Part shown: positions 27,693-38,197 of the stretch, one piece after another
Layout: every line of letters begins with the position of its first letter
Position numbering within the stretch: the first letter of the stretch is position 1
NCBI RefSeq assembly: GCF_006475605.1
Contig: NZ_ML636837.1
Span: forward strand, 141,468-205,467
Direction of reading: 5' to 3'
Origin: Asticcacaulis tiandongensis
Lineage (GTDB): Bacteria; Pseudomonadota; Alphaproteobacteria; Caulobacterales; Caulobacteraceae
DNA: 64,000 nucleotides
The notes under the pieces: model-generated
Database searches by the model: none
What the model was told of the DNA's origin: nothing
Seen by the model: only the letters and a program-made list of their open reading frames with translations
Translations under genes and position numbers: made by a program

Positions 27693-29291
27693 ATGAACAA
27701 GACAGCGAAATGGCGCAGACGCCTGAGGCCCGAAGCCGTGAAACGGCGGACAGGGGCATGGCTTACCGCTCTGATCCGCAGACCCTCAGAACTCTGCACC
27801 CCCTATGAACGGGCGATGATTGAACATCAGGTGCACGAAGACGCCAAGCTGAGCGGCTTCTATTATCTGATGCTCATAAGCGCCTGCGGCATTGCCACCA
27901 TCGGGCTGATGCAGTCCTCGGTCGCCGTGCTGATCGGGGCCATGCTGATTTCCCCGCTTATGGCACCGATCATGGCCATGGGCATGGCGCTGGCGCGTCT
28001 GGAATTTCGCGCCTTTCGTGACGCCAGTATTACCCTCACGGTGGGCACTATCGTGTCGATTCTGGCAGGTATCATCATCGTTTCGATCTCTCCGCTTAAG
28101 GAAGTCACCCCGGAAATTCTCGCCCGCACCCGTCCGACCCTGCTTGATCTGGGTGTGGCGGCGCTATCGGGCGTAGTCGGTGCCTATGTCACCATATCGC
28201 GTAAGGGCGGCGTCATTGCCGGTGTCGCCATTGCCACGGCCCTTTTGCCACCGCTGAATGTGGTGGGCTTTGGCCTTGCCACCGGCTCACTCAATATGGC
28301 GGGCGGCGCGTTTTTACTGTTCCTCACCAACGTGGTCGCTATTCTGGGCGCCGTATTTGCCATGTCACGGCGCTATGGTTTTGTGCCGCAGCAAATGCCC
28401 GAGACCCGTTGGGAATCCGCCGCCGTTCTTGCGGCCTTGGCCCTTATCTGCACGCCTCTGGCCCTGTCGCTTAAGGACATAGTTGCCGAAGCCCGCATGA
28501 CCAATCAGGTGCGTGCCGATCTGGACACGGCTTTCCGCGCACAGGCGTCGCGCATCTCAGACCTGAGGGTCAATGTCCGCGGCTCTGAGGTACAGGGCGT
28601 CAACGCCATTGTTATTACGCAGGACTATGTGCCGGGCGTTGAAGCGGCCTTGCGTCAGAAATACAAGGATGCGCGTGAAATCAATGTCGAGCAGGTACTG
28701 GCCGCCAAGGACACCAGCCTCCTGACCGGGCCACGTAACACAGGCACAACCGCGCCTACCAATGATGCCTTCCTCAGCCAGATCATTTCACGCGTCGCCA
28801 GCATCGAAAACACCAGCCGTCAGGGCAAGCGTCTCGACGTGCAGGTGCGAATGAAAAACGGGGGCAATCTCACCGACTATTATAATCTTGAACGCGCCAT
28901 GCAGCGCCTGATGCCCGACGACGAGATCAGGCTTATACCGCCGGTACTCTCGGTTGAGCCACTGCGTTTCAAACCTGACACGTCCGCCTTAAGCGATACA
29001 AGCACGGTTGAGCAGGCTTTGTGGGCGGCCAATCGCTGGAACGCCGCGCGCATTCAGGTGGTTATCCCTGTACCTGCGGGACGGACGGGTCTGGCGCAAC
29101 AAAGGCTTGAGGCCGTCACCTCTGCCTTTGAGGCCGCTAACCGTGAAGGCGACCCCGAAGTCACAGTCAGCATCGCCAATATCCATCGCGCCCAGACGAA
29201 TCGCACTCAGACAAATCGCAACGACACTATTGCGCAGATTGATCCGCCCGCCGATATATTCATTTTACCGCCGACCTCGGCGCAACCCTGA
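27693..29291 (+). CDS. DUF389 family membrane protein
   Basis: The 532-residue protein has a short basic N-terminus and six to seven hydrophobic segments (about residues 50-230) with the DUF389 signature VLIGAMLISPLMAPIMAMGMAL and VAIATALLPPLNVVGFGL. A soluble periplasmic-looking C-terminal half of about 270 residues follows. The biochemical role of DUF389 is not established. It starts 46 bases after the second halogenase, so it may be read through from that operon, but no functional link is known. Confidence 0.88.
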   Translation: MNKTAKWRRRLRPEAVKRRTGAWLTALIRRPSELCTPYERAMIEHQVHEDAKLSGFYYLMLISACGIATIGLMQSSVAVLIGAMLISPLMAPIMAMGMALARLEFRAFRDASITLTVGTIVSILAGIIIVSISPLKEVTPEILARTRPTLLDLGVAALSGVVGAYVTISRKGGVIAGVAIATALLPPLNVVGFGLATGSLNMAGGAFLLFLTNVVAILGAVFAMSRRYGFVPQQMPETRWESAAVLAALALICTPLALSLKDIVAEARMTNQVRADLDTAFRAQASRISDLRVNVRGSEVQGVNAIVITQDYVPGVEAALRQKYKDAREINVEQVLAAKDTSLLTGPRNTGTTAPTNDAFLSQIISRVASIENTSRQGKRLDVQVRMKNGGNLTDYYNLERAMQRLMPDDEIRLIPPVLSVEPLRFKPDTSALSDTSTVEQALWAANRWNAARIQVVIPVPAGRTGLAQQRLEAVTSAFEAANREGDPEVTVSIANIHRAQTNRTQTNRNDTIAQIDPPADIFILPPTSAQP

Positions 29292-29309
29292 ACCTGACCG
29301 GAGCTACCT

Positions 29310-29855
29310 ATGACCGCTGACCTCAACACCATCCCCTTAAAGCGTATTGACGGCAGCGATGCTCGTCTGGCCGATTATGACGGCAAGGTGCGTCTGGTGG
29401 TCAATGTCGCCTCCAAATGCGGCCTGACACCGCAATATGAAGGCCTTGAGGCCCTCTATCGCGCCAAAAAGGACGAAGGTCTGGAAATCCTCGGTTTTCC
29501 GGCCAACAACTTCAAGGAACAGGAACCTGGCTCTGAGGCCGATATCCAGAATTTCTGCTCGACCACCTATGATGTGACCTTTCCCCTGTTCGCCAAGATC
29601 AGCGTTGCCGGTGACGACAAGCACCCCCTGTACCAGAACCTCACCGCCGCCCAGCCCGAAACGCTCGGCGACGAAAAGATGCGCGAAAAGCTCAACAATT
29701 ACGGTATCCCGACCAACCCCAAGGGCGAAGTCCTGTGGAACTTTGAAAAGTTCCTTATTGCCCGTGACGGCACAGTGGCCGGTCGTTTCTCACCGGACAT
29801 CGATGCTGCCGATCCCCGCCTGACGGACGCTATCGAAGCCGAACTCAAGAAGTAG
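29310..29855 (+). CDS. Glutathione peroxidase-like thiol peroxidase
   Basis: The 181-residue GPx-fold protein has a cysteine, not selenocysteine, at the peroxidatic site (Cys37 in NVASKCGLTPQYEGLE). The QEPGS loop with the tetrad Gln and the LWNFEKFLI segment supplying Trp and Asn are present. The usual FPCNQF appears as FPANNF, so the cysteine of that loop is missing. It reduces hydroperoxides, probably with thioredoxin as donor. It lies 18 bases after the DUF389 gene and is followed by a REP-like element. Confidence 0.93.
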   Translation: MTADLNTIPLKRIDGSDARLADYDGKVRLVVNVASKCGLTPQYEGLEALYRAKKDEGLEILGFPANNFKEQEPGSEADIQNFCSTTYDVTFPLFAKISVAGDDKHPLYQNLTAAQPETLGDEKMREKLNNYGIPTNPKGEVLWNFEKFLIARDGTVAGRFSPDIDAADPRLTDAIEAELKK

Positions 29856-29861
29856 GTTTAC

Positions 29862-30035
29862 CCCTTCATACCTCCCCGAAGCGGGGGGACCTCTCTCCTC
29901 CCTATGCGAAAGCATGGGGAGGTGGATTTTTAGCGGCAGCTAAAAAGACGGAGGGGTATCTTGCTTAAGAAACCCTCCCGTCACTTTGCTAACGCAAAGC
30001 GCCACCCTCCCGCAAAGCAGGAGGGAGACGTAAGC
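29862..30035. repeat. Composite REP-like palindromic intergenic element (copy 1)
   Basis: The element is a chain of GC-rich palindromes. ACCTCCCC/GGGGGGACC, CCTCCCTATGC with GCATGGGGAGG, TTTTTAGC with GCTAAAAA, GGAGGGGTATCTT with AAGAAACCCTCC, and ACCCTCCC with GGAGGG lie between convergent genes. Related sequences occur at 38101-38172, 41534-42835 (interrupted) and 61826-61880. The last part may serve as 3' ends for both neighbouring genes. Confidence 0.75.
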
Positions 30036-30043
30036 AAGACGCC

Positions 30044-33043
30044 CTACTCCACAGGCCCGAGTATATCGGCTTCCATAATACTGAGAATATAGCCGGTTTT
30101 GACCTTCTCAGCCCCCGTAGACGCCCCCTGACGATCAGTCGTCACCTCAACAATATTGCCAAAGCCATCGCGGTCTTCGGTCGGCCCCGTCAGTTCGATA
30201 CGGATCTTGCCCACGCTTTGAGCAGGCACATCAAAATCGACATAGCCGAGTGATTTCGGCGCTTCGCCTTCAAAGACGGTTTTGCCATCAAAGCTGATGC
30301 GTATCGGATAGCCCCGCACCCGCCAGCCGGTCAGACGCAGCGACAACTTTGACACCAATTGCGGTGACCCGAGATCATATTCGATCCACGCCCCCTCAGC
30401 CGTACCATCGCTGTTCCACATCGAGCGCTCATCATCATCGCGGCTCAGAGCAGCGTCCTGCTGATTGGAACCGGTTGTGATCTTCGCCACCGTCACCCCC
30501 CGCAAACTATCCGTATAGGATGGCGTCAACGGCGTTGGACCGCGCGACAGATTAACCGGCTGATAGTCTGAAGCGAACACATTCGATAAACCATCCCTGA
30601 CCGCCACAGCCTTTGTGCGCGTCGTAATCGTCGCGGGCTTAAGCCCTTCGGCACTGGCAATCAGCTTCACCTGACCGGCCTTATCGGTCGAACGGATCAG
30701 CACACGGTTGATACCGCGTTCGACCGGCAATACCTCAGACAGGACATAGTTTTCCGACAGCTTCTTATCCGCCGCCGTTTCGTCCTGCGCGATACCGCCC
30801 TTCCAGACCGCCGCCCCTTCAAGCGCGAAATTGACCGCATTAAAGGCTGTCGGCACGCGCTGACCGTCCTTATCGACCACTTCGACATCGACCAGCATCA
30901 GGTCAATACCATCGGCCACAAAGCCACGCGGCCCGTTGATAGGCGTCAGTTTGATGGCCACCGGCGCACCAGCCGTTTTGCGCACATCCTCAGAGATACG
31001 CCCATCGGCATAATGGGTCACGGCCCTAAGCTCACCGGCGGCAAAGGCCACATTCTTAAAGGTGAACAGGAAGCCTTCGGAGCGTTCGCCAAAACCCAGC
31101 GACTGGCCATTGCGGAACAGTTCAACCCGCTCGCCATTGGCGGCGACAAAGATATCCTTCACTGTGCCTTCGGGATAGTTCCAGTGCCCGATGATATGTG
31201 TGTGATGGCCTTCGGAATCGACCCAGCCATCCCACATGACCTTATGCACCCACAGACTGTCCTTGGGCAGACGCACGGCATCCACTTCCCCCGAACGGCG
31301 GTAATTGTTGTCACCCCGGAAGTGCGAGTTGGAATCAGTGAAGCCGATATTGACACCGCCCGCACTGACCCGATCACCGGTGCCGGGCCGATACTGATAG
31401 AAATCCCACCAGCGCTTGACGTTTTCAACGGCAATGGTTTCGACATTGCGGTTATAGGCCGGACGATCCTTATGGAAGGGCGGGGTGAAATCATCCTGAT
31501 AGGCACGCGCCGCCTCATCCCGCGAATATTCCATGGCCCACAAAGGCTTATGCTTACTCTTGTTGATGTACAGCATCTCACCGCCATATTCGGCGATGTC
31601 AGAGTCAAGCATCTCACGTGAGCCAATGGCGCGACCGCCATGCGGATCATACTGGTCACGCACCGCCTTATGCAGGGCCATGTGCGCTTCGTCTATGCCC
31701 TTGTTACCCGCCTCATAGAACAGAATGGACGGATTGTTGCGGTTATAGATGATGGCGTCACGCATGACCTCAACACGGTGTTCGCGGCGGCGATCCTTGG
31801 GGTCACCTTCGGAATCACCAGCGGGCATAGCCTGAATAAGCCCCAGCCGGTCAGAGGATTCGACATCCATCTTGGACGGCGTAACATGCATCCAGCGTAC
31901 CAGATTACCATTGCCCTCAAGCATCAGATTATTGCCAAAATCGCTGACCCAGGGCGGCACAGATATGCCGACACCCGGCCATTCATTGGTTGTGCGCTGG
32001 GCATAACCCTTCATGACCAGAACCCGGTCATTCAGTTTGACCATGCCATTGCTGAAATCCGTTGAACGGAAACCGGTGCGGGTATCGATGGCATCAATCA
32101 CCTTGCCCTTTTCGCTTAAGGTCGTGGTCACCGTATAGAGATAGCCATAACCCCAGCTCCAGAACTCAAGGTTCCCGACCCGCTGTGCTGCCTTAAGGGT
32201 CGCGGTTTCACCGGCCTTAAGGGTCGCCGTGTCGCCATTGAAACGCGCGACAACCTTGCCCTTGAGGTCGCGGATCACCACTCCATAGGTCAGCCTGCGA
32301 TCGGCACCGGTCGTATTGGTGATTTCAGATTCCGCATGGATCGTCGCGGCCTTACCGGCAATGTCATAGTCGCTGCCATAGATATAAGCCCCCGTCGTCC
32401 CGAGCGACGAATAGATCGGCAGGGTCTGATAGACACCGCCGGTCAGGTGCAGGCTGACCGATTTGTTGATGCCGCCATAGTTGGCGTAGAAATTCTTGTC
32501 GCTCCACTGATAGCGGCTATTGGTCGCCCGTTCGCGGTAATTCCAGTCACTATCCACGCGCACCGCGATGATATTTTCGCCAGCCTTAAGCGCCGAAGTA
32601 ATATCAAAGCCAAAGGCCATGACGCCGTTTTCGCTTAAACCAACCTTTGTGCCATTGACCCAGACATCCGCCGCATGGCGCACCCCTTCAAACTCGATAA
32701 ACACCCGCTCAGGTTTTGCCCCCGCAGGCAGCCTGAAGCGCTTGCGATACCAGGTGATGCCGGTCGAAAGCTGGTGAATATCCCTGGCGAAGGCCTCATG
32801 TTCATTAAAAGCATGCGGCAGGGTCACCTTCTGCCAGCTGCGGTCATCAAAGGCGATCTCTGCCGGTGCAAAGGAGTCCGCCGCTTCACCGGTCTGCGTC
32901 AGCCAGCCCTGATCAAAGCTGAAACTCTGGCGCGGTGAGCTTTCGTGCGTTGACGCGCGGTGCGCCTCAGCCGTCAGGGGCGGCATGGCCATGACGGCGA
33001 CTATGGCCGCCAATCCGGCGCTTTTGAAATTATGAGAGGCCAC
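30044..33043 (-). CDS. GH2 family glycoside hydrolase (beta-galactosidase type) with C-terminal discoidin-like domain
   Basis: A GTG start at 33043 is chosen because AAAAAGGAA precedes it and it gives a signal peptide (SAGLAAIVAVMAMPPLTAEAHA); an ATG 51 bases upstream lacks both. The 999-residue order is: GH2 sugar-binding jelly roll (SFDQGWLT, ITWYRKRFRLP), Ig-like domain, TIM barrel, a DUF4982-like Ig domain, and an F5/8-type C-like domain (about 850-999, EYDLGSPQLVSKLSLRLTG). Glu in LWAMEYSR (about 502) fits the nucleophile. At about 440 the usual GNE acid/base site reads YEAGNKG. It is a periplasmic beta-glycosidase; substrate unknown. Confidence 0.9.
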   Translation of the reverse strand: MASHNFKSAGLAAIVAVMAMPPLTAEAHRASTHESSPRQSFSFDQGWLTQTGEAADSFAPAEIAFDDRSWQKVTLPHAFNEHEAFARDIHQLSTGITWYRKRFRLPAGAKPERVFIEFEGVRHAADVWVNGTKVGLSENGVMAFGFDITSALKAGENIIAVRVDSDWNYRERATNSRYQWSDKNFYANYGGINKSVSLHLTGGVYQTLPIYSSLGTTGAYIYGSDYDIAGKAATIHAESEITNTTGADRRLTYGVVIRDLKGKVVARFNGDTATLKAGETATLKAAQRVGNLEFWSWGYGYLYTVTTTLSEKGKVIDAIDTRTGFRSTDFSNGMVKLNDRVLVMKGYAQRTTNEWPGVGISVPPWVSDFGNNLMLEGNGNLVRWMHVTPSKMDVESSDRLGLIQAMPAGDSEGDPKDRRREHRVEVMRDAIIYNRNNPSILFYEAGNKGIDEAHMALHKAVRDQYDPHGGRAIGSREMLDSDIAEYGGEMLYINKSKHKPLWAMEYSRDEAARAYQDDFTPPFHKDRPAYNRNVETIAVENVKRWWDFYQYRPGTGDRVSAGGVNIGFTDSNSHFRGDNNYRRSGEVDAVRLPKDSLWVHKVMWDGWVDSEGHHTHIIGHWNYPEGTVKDIFVAANGERVELFRNGQSLGFGERSEGFLFTFKNVAFAAGELRAVTHYADGRISEDVRKTAGAPVAIKLTPINGPRGFVADGIDLMLVDVEVVDKDGQRVPTAFNAVNFALEGAAVWKGGIAQDETAADKKLSENYVLSEVLPVERGINRVLIRSTDKAGQVKLIASAEGLKPATITTRTKAVAVRDGLSNVFASDYQPVNLSRGPTPLTPSYTDSLRGVTVAKITTGSNQQDAALSRDDDERSMWNSDGTAEGAWIEYDLGSPQLVSKLSLRLTGWRVRGYPIRISFDGKTVFEGEAPKSLGYVDFDVPAQSVGKIRIELTGPTEDRDGFGNIVEVTTDRQGASTGAEKVKTGYILSIMEADILGPVE

Positions 33044-33101
33044 AGATACGTTCCTTTTTCCTATTATTCTTATTATTGGCGGCGGCGCAGACACCCCGAC
33101 A

Positions 33102-33131
33102 GAGTTATCAGATTAATTAGTCTGATAACTC
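33102..33131. promoter_or_regulatory. 11-bp perfect inverted repeat upstream of the GH2 gene
   Basis: GAGTTATCAGA (33102-33112) and TCTGATAACTC (33121-33131) flank an 8-base AT-rich centre. It lies 59 bases before the GH2 start on the minus strand and about 130 before the DUF2975 gene. An operator for the GH2 promoter is likely; it is not followed by a T-run, so it is not a terminator. Confidence 0.55.
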
Positions 33132-33194
33132 CTCAAACGCAACCCGTGACATTTTCCGTTGCGAAAAGATGGCACGAGCGCTCAACGGACAGGC

Positions 33195-33223
33195 TTGACT
33201 TTATGTTTTATTTAAATTTATAT
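33195..33223 (+). promoter_or_regulatory. Sigma-70-type promoter of the DUF2975/XRE pair
   Basis: TTGACT (33195-33200), a 17-bp spacer and TTATAT (33218-33223) lie about 39 bases before the start codon at 33262. The spacer and downstream region are strongly AT-rich compared with neighbouring DNA. Confidence 0.6.
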
Positions 33224-33261
33224 ACATTTTAGGCAAATAAATTAAACCACGAGATTGAGCC

Positions 33262-33744
33262 ATGACTCAAAAAATCCTGTCCTTGCGTCTTATTGGCGGG
33301 GCCACGCGATTAACCGCAGGCATCCTGATCCTCGCCTATGTCGCGCAACTGAGTGTTGCGTTGATGCAGCTTCCTTATGAAACAGATCGCTTGTGGCATA
33401 ATGCCAGCCTGATCTCGGCCCATGTCGTAACCGTCCTGCCCGCCGGTTTTTATCTTATGGCGCTGGTGTCGGCAGGTGAGATTTTTACGCGCATGGAAAA
33501 GTACGGTGCCTTCACCGCCAGCATTGTCAAAGGTCTTACCGGCATAGGCGAAAACCTGATGTGGGGGGCTGTAACCGCCGTTGTCCTTGCACCGACACTG
33601 GTGCCGGTACTCGAAGGGCGCTTTCGTGGCATCCGTTGGGACATTCAGATCGAAAGCGTAACCATCGGCCTGATCGGCCTTTTGCTCTGGCTGATCACCC
33701 GTCAAGGCCAAAGCCTTAAAACCGAAGTGGATGGTTTCGTCTGA
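33262..33744 (+). CDS. DUF2975 family membrane protein
   Basis: The 160-residue protein has four predicted membrane segments (about residues 13-35, 50-72, 95-115 and 128-150). It contains the DUF2975-like stretch GEIFTRMEKYGAFTASIVKGL between segments 2 and 3. Proteins of this family are usually encoded next to a small XRE/YozG-type regulator, as here: the stop TGA shares its last base with the next ATG. The function is not established. Confidence 0.82.
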   Translation: MTQKILSLRLIGGATRLTAGILILAYVAQLSVALMQLPYETDRLWHNASLISAHVVTVLPAGFYLMALVSAGEIFTRMEKYGAFTASIVKGLTGIGENLMWGAVTAVVLAPTLVPVLEGRFRGIRWDIQIESVTIGLIGLLLWLITRQGQSLKTEVDGFV

Positions 33745-33977
33745 TGCCGATTAATGTAACGCTTGATATCGCACTGGCCAAACGCAAGGTCAGGGCTAAG
33801 GATCTGGCGGCGCAGGTGGGTATTTCCGAAACTCAGATGTCCCTTTTGCGTACCGGTAAGGTTAAGGGCTTGCGCTTTGACACCCTGTCAAAAATCTGCC
33901 TGATTCTTGATTGTCAACCCGTTGATATTATTGAATATCTGCCCGACCCCGCCGACCTTACGTGCGATGAGACATAA
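33744..33977 (+). CDS. Small XRE/YozG-type HTH regulator
   Basis: The 77-residue protein is almost entirely a Cro/C1-type helix-turn-helix: LAKRKVRAKDLAAQVGISETQMSLLRTGKVKGLRFDTLSKIC, then LDCQPVDIIEYLPD. Its start overlaps the stop of the membrane-protein gene by one base (TGATG), so translation is coupled. The pair resembles membrane-protein/YozG modules found in many bacteria, which probably autoregulate. Confidence 0.88.
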   Translation: MPINVTLDIALAKRKVRAKDLAAQVGISETQMSLLRTGKVKGLRFDTLSKICLILDCQPVDIIEYLPDPADLTCDET

Positions 33978-34032
33978 AATTCATATCTGCGCCCTTGACT
34001 CGTACCGGCATCAAACCTACCTCTGACACGCC

Positions 34033-34059
34033 TTAGCACTCACCTTGCGTGAGTGCTAA
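34033..34059 (+). promoter_or_regulatory. CIRCE element of the groESL operon
   Basis: A perfect TTAGCACTC, 9-base spacer and GAGTGCTAA lie 31 bases before groES. CIRCE is the operator of the heat-shock repressor HrcA, which itself needs GroEL for activity, so this site implies feedback control of the chaperonin. Confidence 0.97.
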
Positions 34060-34090
34060 CACCCATTCACAAGCAATCGGAGATACCATA

Positions 34091-34381
34091 ATGAGCTTTC
34101 GTCCATTGGGCGACCGCGTTCTGGTCAAAAGAGTAGAAGAAGAAGCCAAGACCAAGGGCGGGATTATCATCCCCGACACCGCCAAGGAAAAGCCACAGGA
34201 AGGCGAAGTGATCGCTGTTGGCCCCGGCAACCGTAACGACAAGGGCGAGCAAGTCGCTCTCGACGTCAAGGCTGGCGACCGCATCCTGTTCGGCAAGTGG
34301 GGCGGCACCGAAGTCAAGCTGGACGGCGAAGACCTGCTGATCCTCAAAGAATCCGACATTCTCGGTGTGGTTACGCGCTAA
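34091..34381 (+). CDS. groES: Co-chaperonin GroES
   Basis: The start at 34091 gives the normal 96 residues beginning [18 protein letters not shown]; the frame is open further upstream but would read through CIRCE. The mobile loop ([17 protein letters not shown]) and the end [14 protein letters not shown] are typical. GroES caps the GroEL ring during folding. A CIRCE site lies upstream and groEL follows after 56 bases. Confidence 0.97.
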   Translation: MSFRPLGDRVLVKRVEEEAKTKGGIIIPDTAKEKPQEGEVIAVGPGNRNDKGEQVALDVKAGDRILFGKWGGTEVKLDGEDLLILKESDILGVVTR

Positions 34382-34413
34382 GCCTTAGCCGCGTTCACCC
34401 CCTATCCAATTAA

Positions 34414-36090
<1,677 letters not shown>

Positions 36091-36100
36091 GTTTCACCTC

Positions 36101-36129
36101 AAAGTCCTTCGCTACGCTCAGTGTACTTT
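36101..36129. repeat. 29-bp dispersed repeat, copy 1 (after groEL)
   Basis: The sequence starts AAAGTCCTTCGCT and ends CTCAGTGTACTTT. The same 29-bp sequence occurs in inverted orientation at 50351-50379, differing only at the three central bases (ACG versus TTG). Its AAAGT/ACTTT ends pair, so it can form a hairpin. Confidence 0.7.
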
Positions 36130-36200
36130 TTCGGTGTGGTCGTTTCGAGAGCTTTCTCTCGGGGCGGCCCTTCGCGAAAGCTCACATCTTATCTAAGGAA

Positions 36201-36230
36201 AGAGCGGGTCGCATGGCCCGCTCTTTTTTT
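36201..36230 (+). terminator. Terminator of groESL
   Basis: AGAGCGGG pairs with CCCGCTCT around an 8-base loop and is followed by seven T. Confidence 0.9.
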
Positions 36231-36305
36231 GTGCGGATTATCCGATTGATTTTGCAACCGGATCGCATAAGCTGCCCCCGTTAATTTCATACCACGGGGC
36301 ACGCC

Positions 36306-36701
36306 ATGACATTTGTTGAAGCGATTAAAAGCGCGTTTAATAATTACGTAAACTTCAAGGGCCGCGCGACCCGCTCGGAATATTGGTGGTTTATGCTGTT
36401 CCAGATTCTGGTTCTGGCCATTCCCTACCTCCTCCTGATCGGCGAAGCCTCACGCGGGCAAGCGGGTATTGGTACAGCGCTTTACTGGTTGATTGCCTTG
36501 GGCCTGTTTCTTCCTGGCCTTGGTCTAAGCTTCCGTCGCCTGCACGACACAAACCGCAGCGCCTGGTGGCTTCTGATTGGGCTTATCCCGCTTATCGGCG
36601 GCATCCTTCTGCTCGTATGGACGATCCTCAAAGGCACCGATGGCCCCAACAAATACGGCGAAGACAAGCTGAGACCCGATGTGGTCTCGACCTTCGAATA
36701 G
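36306..36701 (+). CDS. DUF805 family membrane protein
   Basis: The 131-residue protein starts with the DUF805 signature (FNNYVNFKGRATRSEYWWFMLFQIL) and has about four membrane segments. It includes LGLSFRRLHDTNRSAWWLLIGLIPLIG and ends with the usual GTDGPNKYGED tail. The function of DUF805 is unknown. It stands alone, with terminators on both sides. Confidence 0.93.
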   Translation: MTFVEAIKSAFNNYVNFKGRATRSEYWWFMLFQILVLAIPYLLLIGEASRGQAGIGTALYWLIALGLFLPGLGLSFRRLHDTNRSAWWLLIGLIPLIGGILLLVWTILKGTDGPNKYGEDKLRPDVVSTFE

Positions 36702-36704
36702 GTA

Positions 36705-36739
36705 AAAAGGGCGGTTCCGGTGAGGAGCCGCCCTTTTTC
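36705..36739. terminator. Bidirectional terminator between DUF805 and the O-antigen-ligase-like gene
   Basis: AAAAAGGGCGG pairs with CCGCCCTTTTT around a 13-base loop. The right-hand T-run serves the plus strand and the left-hand A-run serves the convergent minus-strand gene, whose stop overlaps its right edge. Confidence 0.88.
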
Positions 36740-38024
36740 ATTTCTGTCCCTGCCCGTCATCCTGTAGCTGATTGGCCGTAAGTCGCGTCATCACACAGAC
36801 AAACAACACCCACACCAGATTATTCTGCGACAGGATAAAGCTTTCCGACAGGATCAGAAAGCTGAACAAACACAGGATTAGCACTGAAAAATAGCCGTCC
36901 TTCACCCGCTCAAAGCGGAACAGGGCGCAGAAAAACGTCACCACCAGACACAGGCCAAACAACAGCACCCCGACCCAGCCCAGTTGCACCAAAAGATCAA
37001 GCCAGCCATTGTGCGCCGACGGCACCTTCCATCCGGTTTCCTCCCGCACCACCGCCGCAGGGATAGAGTCTGGCGTCCAGAACGCCTTATAGCCATAGCC
37101 TAGCCACGGGGCCTGATCCGACAACCGCAACAACGAATCCCAGATATCCGTCCGCCCTGTCAGCGTCGGGTCTTTCCCCAGCGCCTTGAGGACAACTTCC
37201 GGCATCAGAAAAAATACCGTCCCACCAATCAGGGACAGGGTCGTCGCCCCCCAGACGAACAGGATACTCAACACGCCCCCCCGCCTGAGCGCCATTAGAA
37301 CCGGCAAGGCCGCCAGACTAAGCATACAGGCCAGCAGCGACGTCTTTGATCTCGACATCACCACCATAAAAAAGATCAGTACCGCCACGCCAATCCAGAA
37401 CTTTCGCCGTTCCGGCACCATCAGGGCGCTGGCATTGGCGGCGATGAACCCCAGCGTCATCATGGCCGCCATCTGGTTTTTCTCCTGCCACAGACCGCGC
37501 CAGGCACCGGCATTGATATCGTCATGCACGCCCATTTTCGGATAACCGATACTCACCAGAAGACTTAGGGCCGCCAGAACCGCAAAGGTCAGGGCGACAA
37601 TCTGCGTCAGGTCACGCCCCTTATAGCGCGTCCCCAGATACAGCCCGAACAGGGTGGTAAAGGCCAGCGCCAGAGAACGGCGACTGGTGACATCGGGCGC
37701 GATCGACCAGAACAGCGACGCATAGCACAACCCGATCAGTATGCCGCTGATGAACACCGCCGGTAAGGCCCGCATGAACATCGGCAATCGCAACAGCAAA
37801 AGCAAAAGCGTCAGCCCGTAAACCGGCAACCACAAAAGCCTCAGCCAGGCCGATTCCTCACTGCCCGCACTATCCGGCGCAAACAGCGGTGCCCACAGGG
37901 CATTGGTAAACATGAAGATACAAAAGCCGGTCAGCAGGGTTTCGGCTGTAAATATCCACAAACTCAGCCCGCTGCGTTCCGGAGCCGGAGCCTGTGGGAC
38001 AGGGTCATCAAGATAGGTGGGCAT
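36738..38024 (-). CDS. O-antigen ligase/polymerase-like membrane protein
   Basis: The 428-residue polytopic inner-membrane protein has about ten to twelve hydrophobic segments. The large periplasmic loop near residues 280-350 (GRTDIWDSLLRLSDQAPWLGYGYKAFW, VPSAHNGWLDLLVQLGWVG) is typical of the Wzy/WaaL O-antigen ligase superfamily; the His in the SAHNGWLD segment is the conserved loop histidine. It could polymerise or ligate surface polysaccharide. No other glycan-synthesis gene is adjacent, so the substrate cannot be named. Confidence 0.85.
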   Translation of the reverse strand: MPTYLDDPVPQAPAPERSGLSLWIFTAETLLTGFCIFMFTNALWAPLFAPDSAGSEESAWLRLLWLPVYGLTLLLLLLRLPMFMRALPAVFISGILIGLCYASLFWSIAPDVTSRRSLALAFTTLFGLYLGTRYKGRDLTQIVALTFAVLAALSLLVSIGYPKMGVHDDINAGAWRGLWQEKNQMAAMMTLGFIAANASALMVPERRKFWIGVAVLIFFMVVMSRSKTSLLACMLSLAALPVLMALRRGGVLSILFVWGATTLSLIGGTVFFLMPEVVLKALGKDPTLTGRTDIWDSLLRLSDQAPWLGYGYKAFWTPDSIPAAVVREETGWKVPSAHNGWLDLLVQLGWVGVLLFGLCLVVTFFCALFRFERVKDGYFSVLILCLFSFLILSESFILSQNNLVWVLFVCVMTRLTANQLQDDGQGQK

Positions 38025-38100
38025 ACCGGCTTGGGGAATCCATACTTCAGTTCAGAACGTCCCTTATACAGACGAATCCTCAAAAGGACTTTAAGGATTT

Positions 38101-38172
38101 TTCCTCCCTATACGTCAGCATGGGGAGGTGAATCGGCGCGGCAGCGACGAGACGGAGGGGTATCTATGCTTA
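38101..38172. repeat. REP-like element, copy 2
   Basis: CCTCCCTATACG...CAGCATGGGGAGGTG followed by GACGGAGGGGTATCT matches the middle of the element at 29862-30035; the shared GACGGAGGGGTATCT is exact. It lies between flgH and the upstream end of the O-antigen-ligase-like gene. Confidence 0.75.
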
Positions 38173-38197
38173 AAGCGCCCCCGCGCGCAAGCAGGCG

